Shown one piece after another: positions 1 to 9,421 of a stretch of DNA of 64,000 bases. The first letter of the stretch is position 1; every line of letters begins with the position of its first letter. The stretch is taken from positions 62,001 through 126,000 of the forward strand of contig NZ_KB892900.1 of assembly GCF_000373985.1 (NCBI RefSeq), given 5' to 3'. This DNA is from Desulfobacter curvatus DSM 3379 (GTDB taxonomy: Bacteria > Desulfobacterota > Desulfobacteria > Desulfobacterales > Desulfobacteraceae). The translations under genes were made by a program, and so were the position numbers. The notes under the pieces were generated by a model. The model was not told where the DNA came from, did no database searches, and saw only the letters and a program-made list of their open reading frames with translations.

Positions 1-150
1 TTTTGATGACGATTTTCTCCCCCAAAAAAAGAGTTATCTCCTGAGAAAAATTATGTGCCATCATTGAAGACAAAGTGAATACTTGGTTTGCAACAAGCCT
101 CTTGCATGGGATAACAGTTAGGGCTGTATCATTTTTAGTACTGCCAAAGA

Positions 151-951
151 TTGCCTCTTGAGATCCCTGGCCATTATGAAACAGAACCACGGATTATCCA
201 TAGGGACTTTCCGGAGCATGGCGGTACCATAACAGGCATCTATGTGAGCGGTATGAGTATCGGCTCCATGTCAACAACCACCTTGACGGCGCCCATTGCA
301 CATGTCTCCGGCTGGCGAACAGCACTGATGCTTCCAGCTGTTCTGGCTTTGGCTGCAATTATTCGCTATGTGGCGAGAACCTGTCTGGATAAAAAGTTGA
401 GCCAGTCCAGCACAACGAGAAACAGGGTAAAATTGGTGTATAGAAAAGGCACGGCGCTTCGTTCATTCTCAAATAACCGATAGCCTGGCTGCCAACCTAT
501 CTGATCCAGGCTTGGAGGCTCTGCCGCATCTTTGTTTCAAATTCTTGGACTTCTGGGATGTTTTGGTTTGCCCATCGTGGCCTCAAACGGACGTTTTTCA
601 AACCGGTTTATGGTTTTTGTCGTCACCATTTCCTGGATTCTTACCGCCGCAGGCTACTGGCTTGCACCGTTCCAATGGATAATCTGGACCATTTTTGGCG
701 GTATCGGATCTGGTGGGGGCTTTACCGTTATTTTCAGCCTGGTCATGAAGTATGCCCGGGACATGGATGAGAATCGCAGTATTTCAACCATGGTACAAAG
801 CATAGGTTATATGGTGGCCTCGGTAAGCCCCTTTGTTATCGGTTACGTCCATGAGCTGACGGGCCAATGGGGAATTTGCATGGCTATTTTATCGGCAGCG
901 GTCATTGTCATGATCCTGTGCGGCATTGGTGCGGCCGGGCGTACAAGATAG
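151..951 (+). pseudogene. Decayed MFS transporter (CynX/NimT-like)
   Basis: Two open fragments in different frames (about 151-483 and 532-951) together cover the middle and C-terminal half of a major facilitator. The first holds an FPxxGGTxTGIYVSG helix and a GWRTAL loop typical of cyanate/nitroimidazole-type MFS carriers. The second holds several hydrophobic helices with a conserved GxGxGGGFT segment. Between them, a third frame still reads WLPTYLIQ, a motif of the same family, so at least two frameshifts separate the pieces. No N-terminal helices are recognisable upstream. The fragment is therefore most likely a dead gene; sequencing error is the alternative. Confidence 0.7.
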
Positions 952-1039
952 TGTTTAGTGCAAAGATTTGCGTACGGACATGGGTTTTCGGTCGGGCATA
1001 ACTAACACAATAACAATCTAAAATTAATAAAAAGCGCAC

Positions 1040-1068
1040 TTGACAGAAACGGGCGTTGTCCTTATTAT
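1040..1068 (+). promoter_or_regulatory. Sigma-70-type promoter of the efflux operon
   Basis: A consensus -35 TTGACA (1040-1045) lies 17 bases upstream of a -10 TATTAT (1063-1068). The predicted start, near 1075, lies about 107 bases before the tetR-family gene and just upstream of the palindromes at 1087-1129. Confidence 0.65.
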
Positions 1069-1086
1069 ACGCTCAAGTCAATTTTT

Positions 1087-1129
1087 TGACTGTATAGTCA
1101 TCTTTCTGAACGATACGGTCAGAAAGATG
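1087..1129 (+). promoter_or_regulatory. Operator-like palindromes / hairpin before the TetR gene
   Basis: TGACTGTATAGTCA (1087-1100) is a 14-base palindrome with TGACT/AGTCA arms. A diverged copy in opposite sense follows at 1107-1121 (TGAACGATACGGTCA). Overlapping both, an 11-base perfect inverted repeat (CATCTTTCTGA at 1099-1109, its complement at 1119-1129) is followed by a T-rich run. TGAC-type half sites just downstream of a promoter fit autoregulation by the adjacent TetR protein. The hairpin plus T-run could instead act as an attenuator. Confidence 0.5.
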
Positions 1130-1181
1130 TTTTTGTTTTCCCCTACAGCAATGATGCGGGGATAACCCGAGGAAGGATTAA

Positions 1182-1784
1182 ATGAATTCACCCACCAAAA
1201 GAAAAGAGATGATGAACCGTCTGCTCAAGGGGCAGGTGGTAAAAACCGTGCTGGCAATGATACAGGAAGGAACACCCGTTACCATGGATAATGTGGCGGC
1301 CAGGTGTGGTGTGTCCAAAGGGACATTGTACAATTATTTTAAAAATAAAAAAGACCTGCTGAACTCTGTTCATGAGGCTGTGATTCTTCCCATTAAAGAT
1401 GGATCATGCAAAATATTTGGAAAAAATATCCCGCCGATGGAAAAAATATATGCATTTGTGGAGAATGTATATAATTTCCACAAGGAATACCCTCTTTATT
1501 GTGAAATTATCCAGAGCCAACGTTCGGCTGCCGATGCCGTCAAAGAGCGCATGGACACCACCATCATCCCACTGGCCAATGTCTGTCGGGAGGGCATGCG
1601 CCAGGGGCAGTTTATGGATGCAGATCCCTATGTAATGGCAGCCATGATCTTCGGTACGGTGGTGGGTCCTTTGGAGTCCCTGACATACCGGGAGGAACCG
1701 CTCCAGGATTTGGAAAAACTCAAACAGGAAATTGTCCGCTTTCTGGACAAAAGTATACTTAAGGAACAGGAGAGATCGTTATGA
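1182..1784 (+). CDS. TetR/AcrR family repressor of the RND pump
   Basis: A 200-residue one-component repressor. The N-terminal helix-turn-helix spans about residues 33-57 (DNVAARCGVSKGTLYNYF), the classical TetR recognition segment. The remainder is the helical ligand-binding and dimerisation domain, of normal length for the family. The start follows an AGGA ribosome site. Its last codons overlap the adaptor gene by four bases (ATGA), so it is co-transcribed with the pump it presumably represses. The promoter at 1040-1068 and the palindromes at 1087-1121 are its likely targets. The inducing ligand cannot be told from sequence. Confidence 0.9.
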   Translation: MNSPTKRKEMMNRLLKGQVVKTVLAMIQEGTPVTMDNVAARCGVSKGTLYNYFKNKKDLLNSVHEAVILPIKDGSCKIFGKNIPPMEKIYAFVENVYNFHKEYPLYCEIIQSQRSAADAVKERMDTTIIPLANVCREGMRQGQFMDADPYVMAAMIFGTVVGPLESLTYREEPLQDLEKLKQEIVRFLDKSILKEQERSL

Positions 1785-2974
1785 AGCGTTTTTTGCTTGG
1801 CTTTGTCACGGCCGTAATTATTGGCGGTGGATATTTGTTTTACTCAGGACAGCTTGCTCTGCCCTGGGCAGGGGCGCAAAAAGACCAGGCTCCCTCCCAG
1901 TCCGGGCAGGCACATGCCCAGTCGGCCCCGGTCCGTCCGCCGGTTGAAGTGGCCGTTTACACGGTCAAGCCCCAAGAAGTGGTTTTCACCAAAGATTTGG
2001 CCGGCAGAACATCTGCATACCAGGTGGCTGAAATTCGCCCCCAGGTCACAGGCATAATTCTGAAGAGGATGTTTACCCAGGGCAGTTTGGTTAAAAAGGG
2101 GCAGCAACTTTATCAAATTGATCCCGCCACTTACAAAGCCGCATATGAATCGGCCGTAGCGAGTCTGGTTCGCGCCCAGGCCGACGTTAAGGCCGTGGAA
2201 CCTAAGCTTGCCAGGTACAGCCGCCTGGTGAAGGTGGGCGGTGTCAGCCGCCAGGTTTATGACGATACCGTGGCAGCCCTGGCCCAGGCCAAGGCCGATG
2301 TAGCTGTTGCGAAAGCAAATCTGGCCGCCGCGAAAATAAATCTGGACTATACCAAAGTATTTTCACCCATTTCCGGGCGCATCGGCAAGTCATCGGTGAC
2401 CGAAGGCGCTCTGGTTACGGCCAATCAAACCACCGCCCTTGCCGTGGTTCAGAACCTGAACCGGATTTATGTAGACGTAAACCAGTCCAGCGAGGAGCTC
2501 ATCGCGCTTAAAAAAGGCATGAATAATTCTGAACAGAATTCCATGGTCAGCCTGTTTATCGGAAAAGAGGGTATCCCCTATGACCTGCAGGGCAAATTGC
2601 TGTTTTCCGATGCCACGGTGGATCAGAGCACCGGTATGGTTCAGTTGAGGATACTGTTCCCAAACCCTGAAAAGGAACTGCTGCCCGGCCTTTTTGTCCG
2701 TGCCAGGGTAGAGCAGTCCCGCCGGGATGATGCCATTGCCGTTCCCCAGCAGGCTGTGATCCGCAATGCAGACGGATCTGTTTACGTATGGGTTGTGGAT
2801 AAGGAAAATACGGTGAAGCACCAGGCAGTTAAAGTGGTTCAGGCGGTGAAGGACCAGTGGGTGGTCTCTTCCGGCCTCGCCCCCGGTGACCGGGTGGTGG
2901 TTGCGGGACTGCAGAAAATCAGCCCCCAGGCCAAGGTCACCACTGTGGAATACAACGCATCCACCAACTCATGA
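1781..2974 (+). CDS. RND efflux periplasmic adaptor (AcrA/MexA type)
   Basis: The 397-residue membrane-fusion protein linking the inner-membrane pump to the outer-membrane channel. It starts with a hydrophobic anchor (about residues 4-22) and has no lipobox cysteine, so it is probably membrane-anchored rather than a lipoprotein. A biotinyl-lipoyl-like segment around residues 84-115 (RPQVTGIILKRMF, then GQQLYQIDP) precedes an Ala/Lys-rich alpha hairpin to about residue 190 and the beta-barrel part with the family motif GALVTANQ. It sits between the regulator and the permease, 15 bases before the latter. Confidence 0.93.
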   Translation: MKRFLLGFVTAVIIGGGYLFYSGQLALPWAGAQKDQAPSQSGQAHAQSAPVRPPVEVAVYTVKPQEVVFTKDLAGRTSAYQVAEIRPQVTGIILKRMFTQGSLVKKGQQLYQIDPATYKAAYESAVASLVRAQADVKAVEPKLARYSRLVKVGGVSRQVYDDTVAALAQAKADVAVAKANLAAAKINLDYTKVFSPISGRIGKSSVTEGALVTANQTTALAVVQNLNRIYVDVNQSSEELIALKKGMNNSEQNSMVSLFIGKEGIPYDLQGKLLFSDATVDQSTGMVQLRILFPNPEKELLPGLFVRARVEQSRRDDAIAVPQQAVIRNADGSVYVWVVDKENTVKHQAVKVVQAVKDQWVVSSGLAPGDRVVVAGLQKISPQAKVTTVEYNASTNS

Positions 2975-2989
2975 TAGCAGGATAAAAAT

Positions 2990-5900
2990 ATGTCTCGTTT
3001 TTTTATAGATCGCCCCATATTTGCATGGGTTATCGCAATCGTCATCATGCTGTCCGGGTTGTTTGCCGTGCTTACCCTGCCGGTGGAACAATACCCTAAG
3101 ATTGCCCCGCCCAGCATTACCATTTCAACCTTGTATCCCGGTGCCTCGGCCCAGGTGGTGGAAGACAGTGTCACCCAGGTCATAGAGCAGGCCCTGACCG
3201 GTATTGATTATTTAAGATATTTCTCTTCATCCAGTGAGTCCAGCGGCCAGCTCACCATCAGCTTAACCTTTGAACCTGAAGCGGATCCGGATATCGCCCA
3301 GGTTCAGGTGCAGAACAAAATATCAAAAGTGGAAAGTCTACTGCCCCAGGAAGTCCAGGAACAGGGGCTGACCGTCCAGAAGGCGTCTGACAGCTTCCTG
3401 TTGTTGGTCGGATTATACACAGAAGACGGCGCTTATAAAGATGATGATCTCTCCGATTACCTTAAATCCAACATGGCGGACCCGGTTTCCCGTGTACAAG
3501 GGGTGGGCGATTTAACCGTGTTCGGCTCCCAGTACGCCATGCGGATATGGGTTAATCCGGAAAAACTCAACGCGTTTAACCTGATGCCATCGGATGTTGT
3601 TTCAGCCATCCGGGCACGGAACGCCGACGTCTCATCCGGTCAGCTCGGCGGTGCGCCGGCCGTCGAAGGCCAGCAGATCAATGCCGTTGTGACGGCCCAG
3701 TCCAAACTGCAGACCGTGGAGGATTTTGAAAAGATTTTGGTCAAGGTCAACCCGGACGGTTCCCAGGTCCGGGTCAAGGATGTGGCCAAAGTGGAAAAGG
3801 GGCCTGAAAGATACGGATTCAACACCCAGTATAACCGGATGCCGGCCGCAGCCATGGCCATCAGCCTTGCCACCGGTGCCAACGCCCTTGACACGGCCAA
3901 ACGGGTCAAGGATAAGGTTAACGAACTGAGTCAGTTTCTTCCGCCCGGACTGAAAATTATTTACCCCTACGATACGACGCCCTTTGTCCGCCTCTCCATC
4001 GAAGAGGTTGTTAAGACCCTGGCAGAAGCCATTGTGCTGGTTTTTCTCGTTATGTATCTGTTTTTGCAGAGTTTCAGGGCGACCCTGATTCCCACCATTG
4101 CGGTACCGGTGGTGTTGCTTGGCACTTTTGGCGTGCTGTCGGCGTTTGGTTTCAGTATCAATACGCTGTCCATGTTTGCCATGGTGCTTGCCATCGGTCT
4201 TCTGGTGGATGACGCCATCGTTGTGGTGGAAAACGTGGAACGGGTGATGTCCGAAACCGGTAAACCGCCCAAGGAAGCTACCCGGCAGTCCATGGATCAG
4301 ATTACCGGTGCCCTTGTGGGTATTGCCATGGTGCTGTCTGCGGTGTTTATCCCCATGGCGTTTTTTTCCGGCTCCACCGGTGCCATTTACCGGCAGTTTT
4401 CACTGACCCTGGTATCGGCCATGGCACTTTCGGTAATAGTGGCCCTGGTTCTGACTCCGGCGCTTTGCTCCACACTGCTCAAGCCCGTGAAAAAAGGGCA
4501 TCATGAACATAAACGCGGCTTTTTCGCCTGGTTCAACAAAGGCTTTGATCTCAGCAAGGCCATGTATAAATCCAGTGTCAGATATGCGGCCACCCGGGCA
4601 GTAAGGTTCCTGGTGGTTTATGCATTGATCATTGTGGGCCTGATCTATATTTTCAAAGGCATCCCCACAGGATTTTTGCCCGACGAAGACCAGGGTATGA
4701 TGATGACCATCATCTCCGCCCCGCCGGGTGCTACCATGGAACGAACCCAGCAATCCGTAAACAAAGTGGAAGACTACTTTCTGGACCAGGAGAAGGAGAA
4801 TATAAAAAGCCTGTTCACGGTGGTCGGCTACAGCCATTCCGGCCGGGGCCAGAATGTTGCCATGGGCTTTATGAACCTTACGGACTGGTCCGAGCGCCGC
4901 CGGCCTGACCAGAAAGCCGCCGCTATTGCAGACCGGGCCATGGCCAGCATGTACAGTATCAAGGATGCATCTGTGTATGCTTTTATTCCGCCGGCCATCC
5001 TGGCCCTGGGCGATGCCACCGGCTTTGATTTTGAGCTGGTGGATCGTGGGGCTTTAGGGCATACTGCATTGATGAATGCCAGAAATCAGATGCTGGGTAT
5101 GGCTGCCCAGAATCCGAAGCTGGTGGGTGTCCGGCCCAACGGGTTGTCCGATGTGCCGCAGTACAAGCTGCACATTGATTATGAAAAGGCTGAGGCGTTA
5201 GGCGTGACCACGGCCAATATCACCAATGTGCTGCAGACCGCCTGGGGGTCATCCTATGTCAATGATTTCATGGACGGTAACCGGCTTAAAAAGGTATACA
5301 TCCAGGGCGATGACGAATCCCGCATGCTGCCCGAAGATATCAACAGGTGGCATGTGCGGAATGCCCAGGGCAATATGGTGCCGTTTTCCTCATTCACCTA
5401 TGGAGAGTGGACCTATGGATCACCCAGATTGGAACGGTATAACGGCACCTCTTCGGTGGAGATATTAGGCGCCCCGGCTCCGGGGGTTTCCTCGGGTGAA
5501 GCCATGGCCATTATCGAGGAGCTTGCCCAGAAATTGCCCAAGGGGATTTTCCTGGAATGGACAGGCCTGTCCTATGAAGAACGGATAGCCGGCTCCCAGA
5601 GCGGCATGCTCTATGCCATATCCCTTTTGTTCGTGTTCCTGTGTTTGGCCGCCCTTTATGAGTCCTGGTCCATTCCGTTTTCGGTCATGCTGATTGTGCC
5701 TTTGGGAATCATTGGCTCCGTGGTTGCCACGAGCTTGGCAGGATTAAGCAATGACGTCTATTTCCAGATCGCCTTGCTTACCACAGTGGGCCTTGCGGCC
5801 AAAAACGCCATTCTTATTGTTGAGTTTGCAAGAAGTCTATACGAAGGCGGGACCGAACTGGTTCAATCGGCTGTCATAGCTGCAGAGCTGAGGCTTCGAC

Positions 5901-6118
5901 CCATTCTGATGACCTCCTTTGCGTTTATCCTGGGTGTGACACCGTTGGCCATTTCCGACGGTGCCGGTTCCGCCAGTCAGAACGCCATCGGCATCGGTGT
6001 TATAGGGGGCATGCTGGCAGCCACAACCCTGGCGATTATCTTTGTCCCCCTCTTTTTCATTCTCATTGAACGGGGCAGTGAAAAGAGAAAACAGGCCGAA
6101 ATCGGCCAAGGAGAATAA
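2990..6118 (+). CDS. RND multidrug efflux permease (AcrB/MexB, HAE1 family)
   Basis: The 1042-residue proton-driven pump subunit, full length for the hydrophobe/amphiphile efflux-1 family. It opens with the characteristic MSRFFIDRPIFAWVIAI helix. The proton-relay aspartate pair is visible in GLLVDDAIVVVEN (about residues 403-413), and the C-terminal half repeats the fold with GLAAKNAILIVEFA. Two large periplasmic loops carry the porter and docking domains. It is the third gene of the tetR-adaptor-permease-channel operon and ends four bases before the channel gene. The substrate range is not predictable here. Confidence 0.95.
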   Translation: MSRFFIDRPIFAWVIAIVIMLSGLFAVLTLPVEQYPKIAPPSITISTLYPGASAQVVEDSVTQVIEQALTGIDYLRYFSSSSESSGQLTISLTFEPEADPDIAQVQVQNKISKVESLLPQEVQEQGLTVQKASDSFLLLVGLYTEDGAYKDDDLSDYLKSNMADPVSRVQGVGDLTVFGSQYAMRIWVNPEKLNAFNLMPSDVVSAIRARNADVSSGQLGGAPAVEGQQINAVVTAQSKLQTVEDFEKILVKVNPDGSQVRVKDVAKVEKGPERYGFNTQYNRMPAAAMAISLATGANALDTAKRVKDKVNELSQFLPPGLKIIYPYDTTPFVRLSIEEVVKTLAEAIVLVFLVMYLFLQSFRATLIPTIAVPVVLLGTFGVLSAFGFSINTLSMFAMVLAIGLLVDDAIVVVENVERVMSETGKPPKEATRQSMDQITGALVGIAMVLSAVFIPMAFFSGSTGAIYRQFSLTLVSAMALSVIVALVLTPALCSTLLKPVKKGHHEHKRGFFAWFNKGFDLSKAMYKSSVRYAATRAVRFLVVYALIIVGLIYIFKGIPTGFLPDEDQGMMMTIISAPPGATMERTQQSVNKVEDYFLDQEKENIKSLFTVVGYSHSGRGQNVAMGFMNLTDWSERRRPDQKAAAIADRAMASMYSIKDASVYAFIPPAILALGDATGFDFELVDRGALGHTALMNARNQMLGMAAQNPKLVGVRPNGLSDVPQYKLHIDYEKAEALGVTTANITNVLQTAWGSSYVNDFMDGNRLKKVYIQGDDESRMLPEDINRWHVRNAQGNMVPFSSFTYGEWTYGSPRLERYNGTSSVEILGAPAPGVSSGEAMAIIEELAQKLPKGIFLEWTGLSYEERIAGSQSGMLYAISLLFVFLCLAALYESWSIPFSVMLIVPLGIIGSVVATSLAGLSNDVYFQIALLTTVGLAAKNAILIVEFARSLYEGGTELVQSAVIAAELRLRPILMTSFAFILGVTPLAISDGAGSASQNAIGIGVIGGMLAATTLAIIFVPLFFILIERGSEKRKQAEIGQGE

Positions 6119-6121
6119 TTT

Positions 6122-7567
6122 ATGGCAATTAGAATAATTACGTCAGCCGTTGCCGGGTTGATGCTTTTTACTGCGGGCTGTTCCTTTATCCCCGAATACA
6201 GTCAGCCTGAAATGCCGGTGGCCGACACCTGGTCCGGCAAGGGGCTTGAAGCAGATGCCGGGTCCGGTCCCGTCGCCGCCGACATCGTTTACCAGGATTA
6301 CTTTACATCCCAGACCCTGCAGCAGATTATTGCCATGGCCCTGGAGAACAACCGGAATTTGAAGGTAGCCCTGCTCAATATTGAACAGGCAAAGGCAGCC
6401 TACCGGATCAAGAGATCCGATGAACTGCCCGTCATTGCGGGCAGCACGGGCGTAAGCCGCCAGGGCATTCCCGAAGACAGCAGTAGTTCGGGGAAGGCGT
6501 ATACCACAGATACATCCATGAGTGTGGGACTGGGCGTCACGGCCTATGAACTTGATTTATTCGGCCGGGTCAGAAGCCTGAGCCAAAGTGCTCTTGAAAG
6601 CTACCTTTCCACCCGGGAAGCGGCATCGAGCACCCGCATCGCCCTGGTGGGCCAAACCGCAGACGCCTATGTCAACCTTTTGGCCCAAAGAAAGCTGCTG
6701 CAGCTTGCCCAGGCAACATACAAGGCCCAGAAAGCCACCTATGATGTGATTAAAACCCAATATGATGCAGGCTCCACAGACCAGCTGGCCCTGGCCCAGG
6801 CCGCCACATCCACCCAAAGCGCCAAAGCCTCCATTTACCAGTACAAGCGGCTGGCTGCCCAGGCGGAAAACGCTTTGGTATACCTTGCAGGCCCCGGGGT
6901 GTATGATCTTATCAAGACGTCTGAAACCCCATGTGAAACCATTGACGACATCGGATTTTTGACCCGGCTGCCGGCAGGGCTCCCCTCCCAGATTCTTCTG
7001 GCCAGGCCGGATATTCAGGCGGCCGAGCATCAGTTGAAGGCGGCCAATGCAGACATTGGTGCGGCCCGGGCTGCCCTGTATCCGACCATCAGCCTGACCG
7101 GTTCCCTGGGGTTTGCCGCCGAGGGGCTTTCCTATCTGTTTGATCCGTCCAGAAGTCTTTCCTGGGGCTTTTCTCCTAATCTGACCATCCCCATCTTCAA
7201 CCGGGAAGGCCTCAAGGCAAGTCTGGATGTCGCAACTGTTGGGGAAAAAATTGCGGCAGCCCAGTATGAAGACGCCATTCAGACAGCGTTCAGGGAAGTG
7301 GCGGACCAGCTGGTGGCACGCAAACATTACAAGGGGCAGATGGATGCCCAGAATGCACTGGTCTCTGCCACCCGGAACGCGTATTGTCTGTCTAAGGCCA
7401 GGTATGACAACGGTATAGATGATTTTCTTTCGGTTCTGGATTCCCAGCGTTCGCTTTTCAGCGCTGAGCAGGGTGCAATTGTCTTGAAACAGTCTTACTT
7501 GAGCAACCTGATTAACCTTTACAAGGTTATGGGCGGCGGAAAAATGGATACGTCTAGTACGAATTAA
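6122..7567 (+). CDS. Outer-membrane efflux lipoprotein (OprM/NodT type)
   Basis: A 481-residue TolC-like outer-membrane factor. It begins with a lipoprotein signal ending in a lipobox (FTAGC, Cys about residue 20). Two OEP repeats follow, with hallmark segments such as AYELDLFGRVRS, GLPSQILLARPDIQAAEHQL and RYDNGIDDFLSVLDSQRSLFSAEQ. It completes the tripartite pump encoded directly upstream. The 19-base gap to the next gene suggests the reductase at 7587 may be read on the same transcript. Confidence 0.93.
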   Translation: MAIRIITSAVAGLMLFTAGCSFIPEYSQPEMPVADTWSGKGLEADAGSGPVAADIVYQDYFTSQTLQQIIAMALENNRNLKVALLNIEQAKAAYRIKRSDELPVIAGSTGVSRQGIPEDSSSSGKAYTTDTSMSVGLGVTAYELDLFGRVRSLSQSALESYLSTREAASSTRIALVGQTADAYVNLLAQRKLLQLAQATYKAQKATYDVIKTQYDAGSTDQLALAQAATSTQSAKASIYQYKRLAAQAENALVYLAGPGVYDLIKTSETPCETIDDIGFLTRLPAGLPSQILLARPDIQAAEHQLKAANADIGAARAALYPTISLTGSLGFAAEGLSYLFDPSRSLSWGFSPNLTIPIFNREGLKASLDVATVGEKIAAAQYEDAIQTAFREVADQLVARKHYKGQMDAQNALVSATRNAYCLSKARYDNGIDDFLSVLDSQRSLFSAEQGAIVLKQSYLSNLINLYKVMGGGKMDTSSTN

Positions 7568-7586
7568 TAAGAAAAAAGGGAAACAC

Positions 7587-8726
7587 ATGACACCGGAACT
7601 TGGTGCAAAGCTTCAGCAAATTACTGAACAGAATATAATGGATATCGAAGCACACAAACAACAGGGTAAGTCCGTGGTGGGATACTACTGCCTGTACGGC
7701 CCCACGGAACTTGCCGTTGCCGCGGATGCAATTCCGCTGCCTTTGTGCGGCACCCGGCAGGACCCCATTGAAGCGGCGGAACAGACGTTACCCAGGAATC
7801 TGTGCCCCCTGATCAAGAGCAGTTACGGATTTGCAGCCACCGGCACCTGCCCGTTTTTCAAATTTTCGGATATGATCGTGGCCGATACCACCTGTGACGG
7901 GAAAAAGAAAATGTTTGAGATCATGGGAAAGATAAAGCATGTACATGTGCTACAGCTTCCCCAGCAGCAGAACACCGAGCTTTTTTTAGACCCTTGGATC
8001 ACGGAGTTAGAACAATTGCGGCAGGTGATTGGGGACCAGGCAGGGATACCCATTACTAATGAACGGCTTAGTGGCGCCATTTCCCTTTTGAACCGGGAGC
8101 GCCAGGCTAAAAAAGCGCTCATGGATGTGGCTGCGGTCAAGCCGTCCCCCATCAGCGGTATCCAGATGCTTGAAATCCTGTTTAAAACAGGTTTTTTTGC
8201 GGATAAAGAAAAGGGCATTGACCTGATCAATGAAATCACCGAAGCCTGCCTGAAAAAGGCAGAAAAACAAGACAGTCCGTTCACAACGGATACGCCCAGG
8301 ATTCTTTTGACCGGTGTCCCCGTAGGATTAGGATCGGACAAGGTGGTTAAAATCCTTGAAAATTCCGGGGCCAATGTGGTGGCCTTTGAAAATTGCAGCG
8401 GGTATAAACAGGTGTTCCAGGTAGATGAGGACAAAGATCCCATCAAAGCCCTTGCCGAGCAGTATCTTGCGATTCCATGCTCGGTCATGAGTCCCAACCC
8501 GGGCCGTGAAGATCTATTGATCCGCATGGTGGAAACGTTCAAGGTGGACGGGATTGTGGATCTCACCTGGCAGGCCTGCCACACCTATAATGTTGAGGCA
8601 TTCCAGATCCGGGAACTTGCCGAGCAGACATGTAATCTGCCTTATCTTCACCTGGAGACCGATTATTCCGAATCAGATACGGAACAGCTCCGGGTCCGGA
8701 TCGAAGCCTTTCTTGAAATGATTTGA
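7587..8726 (+). CDS. Double-cubane-cluster anaerobic reductase (YjiM/HgdB-like)
   Basis: A 379-residue member of the 2-hydroxyacyl-CoA dehydratase D-component superfamily, of the single-subunit double-cubane type. Cys73 (NLCPLIKSSYG), Cys88 (TCPFF) and Cys103 (TTCDGKKKMFE) match the conserved cluster-binding cysteines, and later cysteines lie in ENCSGYK, IPCSVMSPN and WQACHTYN. Characterised relatives need an ATP-hydrolysing activator (YjiL/HgdC type) for low-potential electron transfer; none is adjacent, so it must be supplied from elsewhere. Its substrate is unknown. Its position 19 bases after an efflux channel gene is unusual. Confidence 0.88.
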   Translation: MTPELGAKLQQITEQNIMDIEAHKQQGKSVVGYYCLYGPTELAVAADAIPLPLCGTRQDPIEAAEQTLPRNLCPLIKSSYGFAATGTCPFFKFSDMIVADTTCDGKKKMFEIMGKIKHVHVLQLPQQQNTELFLDPWITELEQLRQVIGDQAGIPITNERLSGAISLLNRERQAKKALMDVAAVKPSPISGIQMLEILFKTGFFADKEKGIDLINEITEACLKKAEKQDSPFTTDTPRILLTGVPVGLGSDKVVKILENSGANVVAFENCSGYKQVFQVDEDKDPIKALAEQYLAIPCSVMSPNPGREDLLIRMVETFKVDGIVDLTWQACHTYNVEAFQIRELAEQTCNLPYLHLETDYSESDTEQLRVRIEAFLEMI

Positions 8727-9061
8727 TCCGGCCTCAGAAAAGGGACTCGGAAAAAATAAAAGCTGTAGAGTTTCCGCGTCCCTGACTTCATAGTATAGGA
8801 ATTTCCATTTTCGGGAACGATAAAGCACGCCCGAAGGACCCTAAGTTCATGTCAATCCTCAACGGTCGCCTATTTTGAAATGGGCAAACTATTTAAAACT
8901 CATTCCTTTGTTTTTGAAAGCTTGATGATCAAAACTAATAGAATGATAGTCTGGCTGATGGGGTCCACCGCAACTCGTTTTTTATACTAAACTTGCATCA
9001 TAAACGAAATAGGTTGGCAATTTTTGTTCAAACGCCAGTTGAAAAAATAGGAGTAGATTAT
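8727..9061. other. Intergenic gap, weak hairpin only
   Basis: No gene was found. An imperfect inverted repeat at about 8742-8785 (GGGACTCGGAAA against TTTCCGCGTCCC) could end the efflux operon transcript, but it lacks a clear T-run. Confidence 0.35.
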
Positions 9062-9421
9062 ATGTCAAGTAAAGAAGAGAACCTTGTTCAGAGAGTGTTG
9101 AAAGAGCAACAGTCTCGTCAGGCCGCTTACCGGGAGCGCGCTCTTAAGATGTTCCCCTGGATCTGTGCCCATTGTGGCCGTGAGTTTGAAGGCAAACGAG
9201 TCAAGGAACTTACTGTTCACCATAAAGACCATAACCACGACAATAACCCGCCTGATGGGAGCAACTGGGAATTACTTTGTATCTATTGCCACGACAACGA
9301 GCATTCCCGGGACCAGGTCGCTGATGCTTATTCCGATGAATTGGCCGGGAGCACCGCAGATTCCGGCGGCACCACCAATCCTTTTGCCGGGCTTGGCGAT
9401 ATGCTGAAAGGTAAGTTGTAA
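9062..9421 (+). CDS. yajD: YajD-family HNH nuclease
   Basis: A 119-residue small HNH protein. Zinc-binding pairs CAHC and CIYC flank the catalytic VHHKDHNHDNN segment, the signature of the YajD family, whose E. coli member is of similar size. The start at 9062 is preferred over the longer reading from 8993 because an AGGAG site (9049-9053) sits 8 bases before it and the upstream codons show no conservation with the family. The cellular role of YajD is unknown. The gene stands alone at the left edge of the accessory region. Confidence 0.85.
   Translation: MSSKEENLVQRVLKEQQSRQAAYRERALKMFPWICAHCGREFEGKRVKELTVHHKDHNHDNNPPDGSNWELLCIYCHDNEHSRDQVADAYSDELAGSTADSGGTTNPFAGLGDMLKGKL

Noticed and set aside
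6557..7588. 343-codon minus-strand frame across the efflux channel gene
   Set aside because: A long shadow of the real plus-strand gene; its translation shows no domain, while the plus frame is a clear OprM-type protein.
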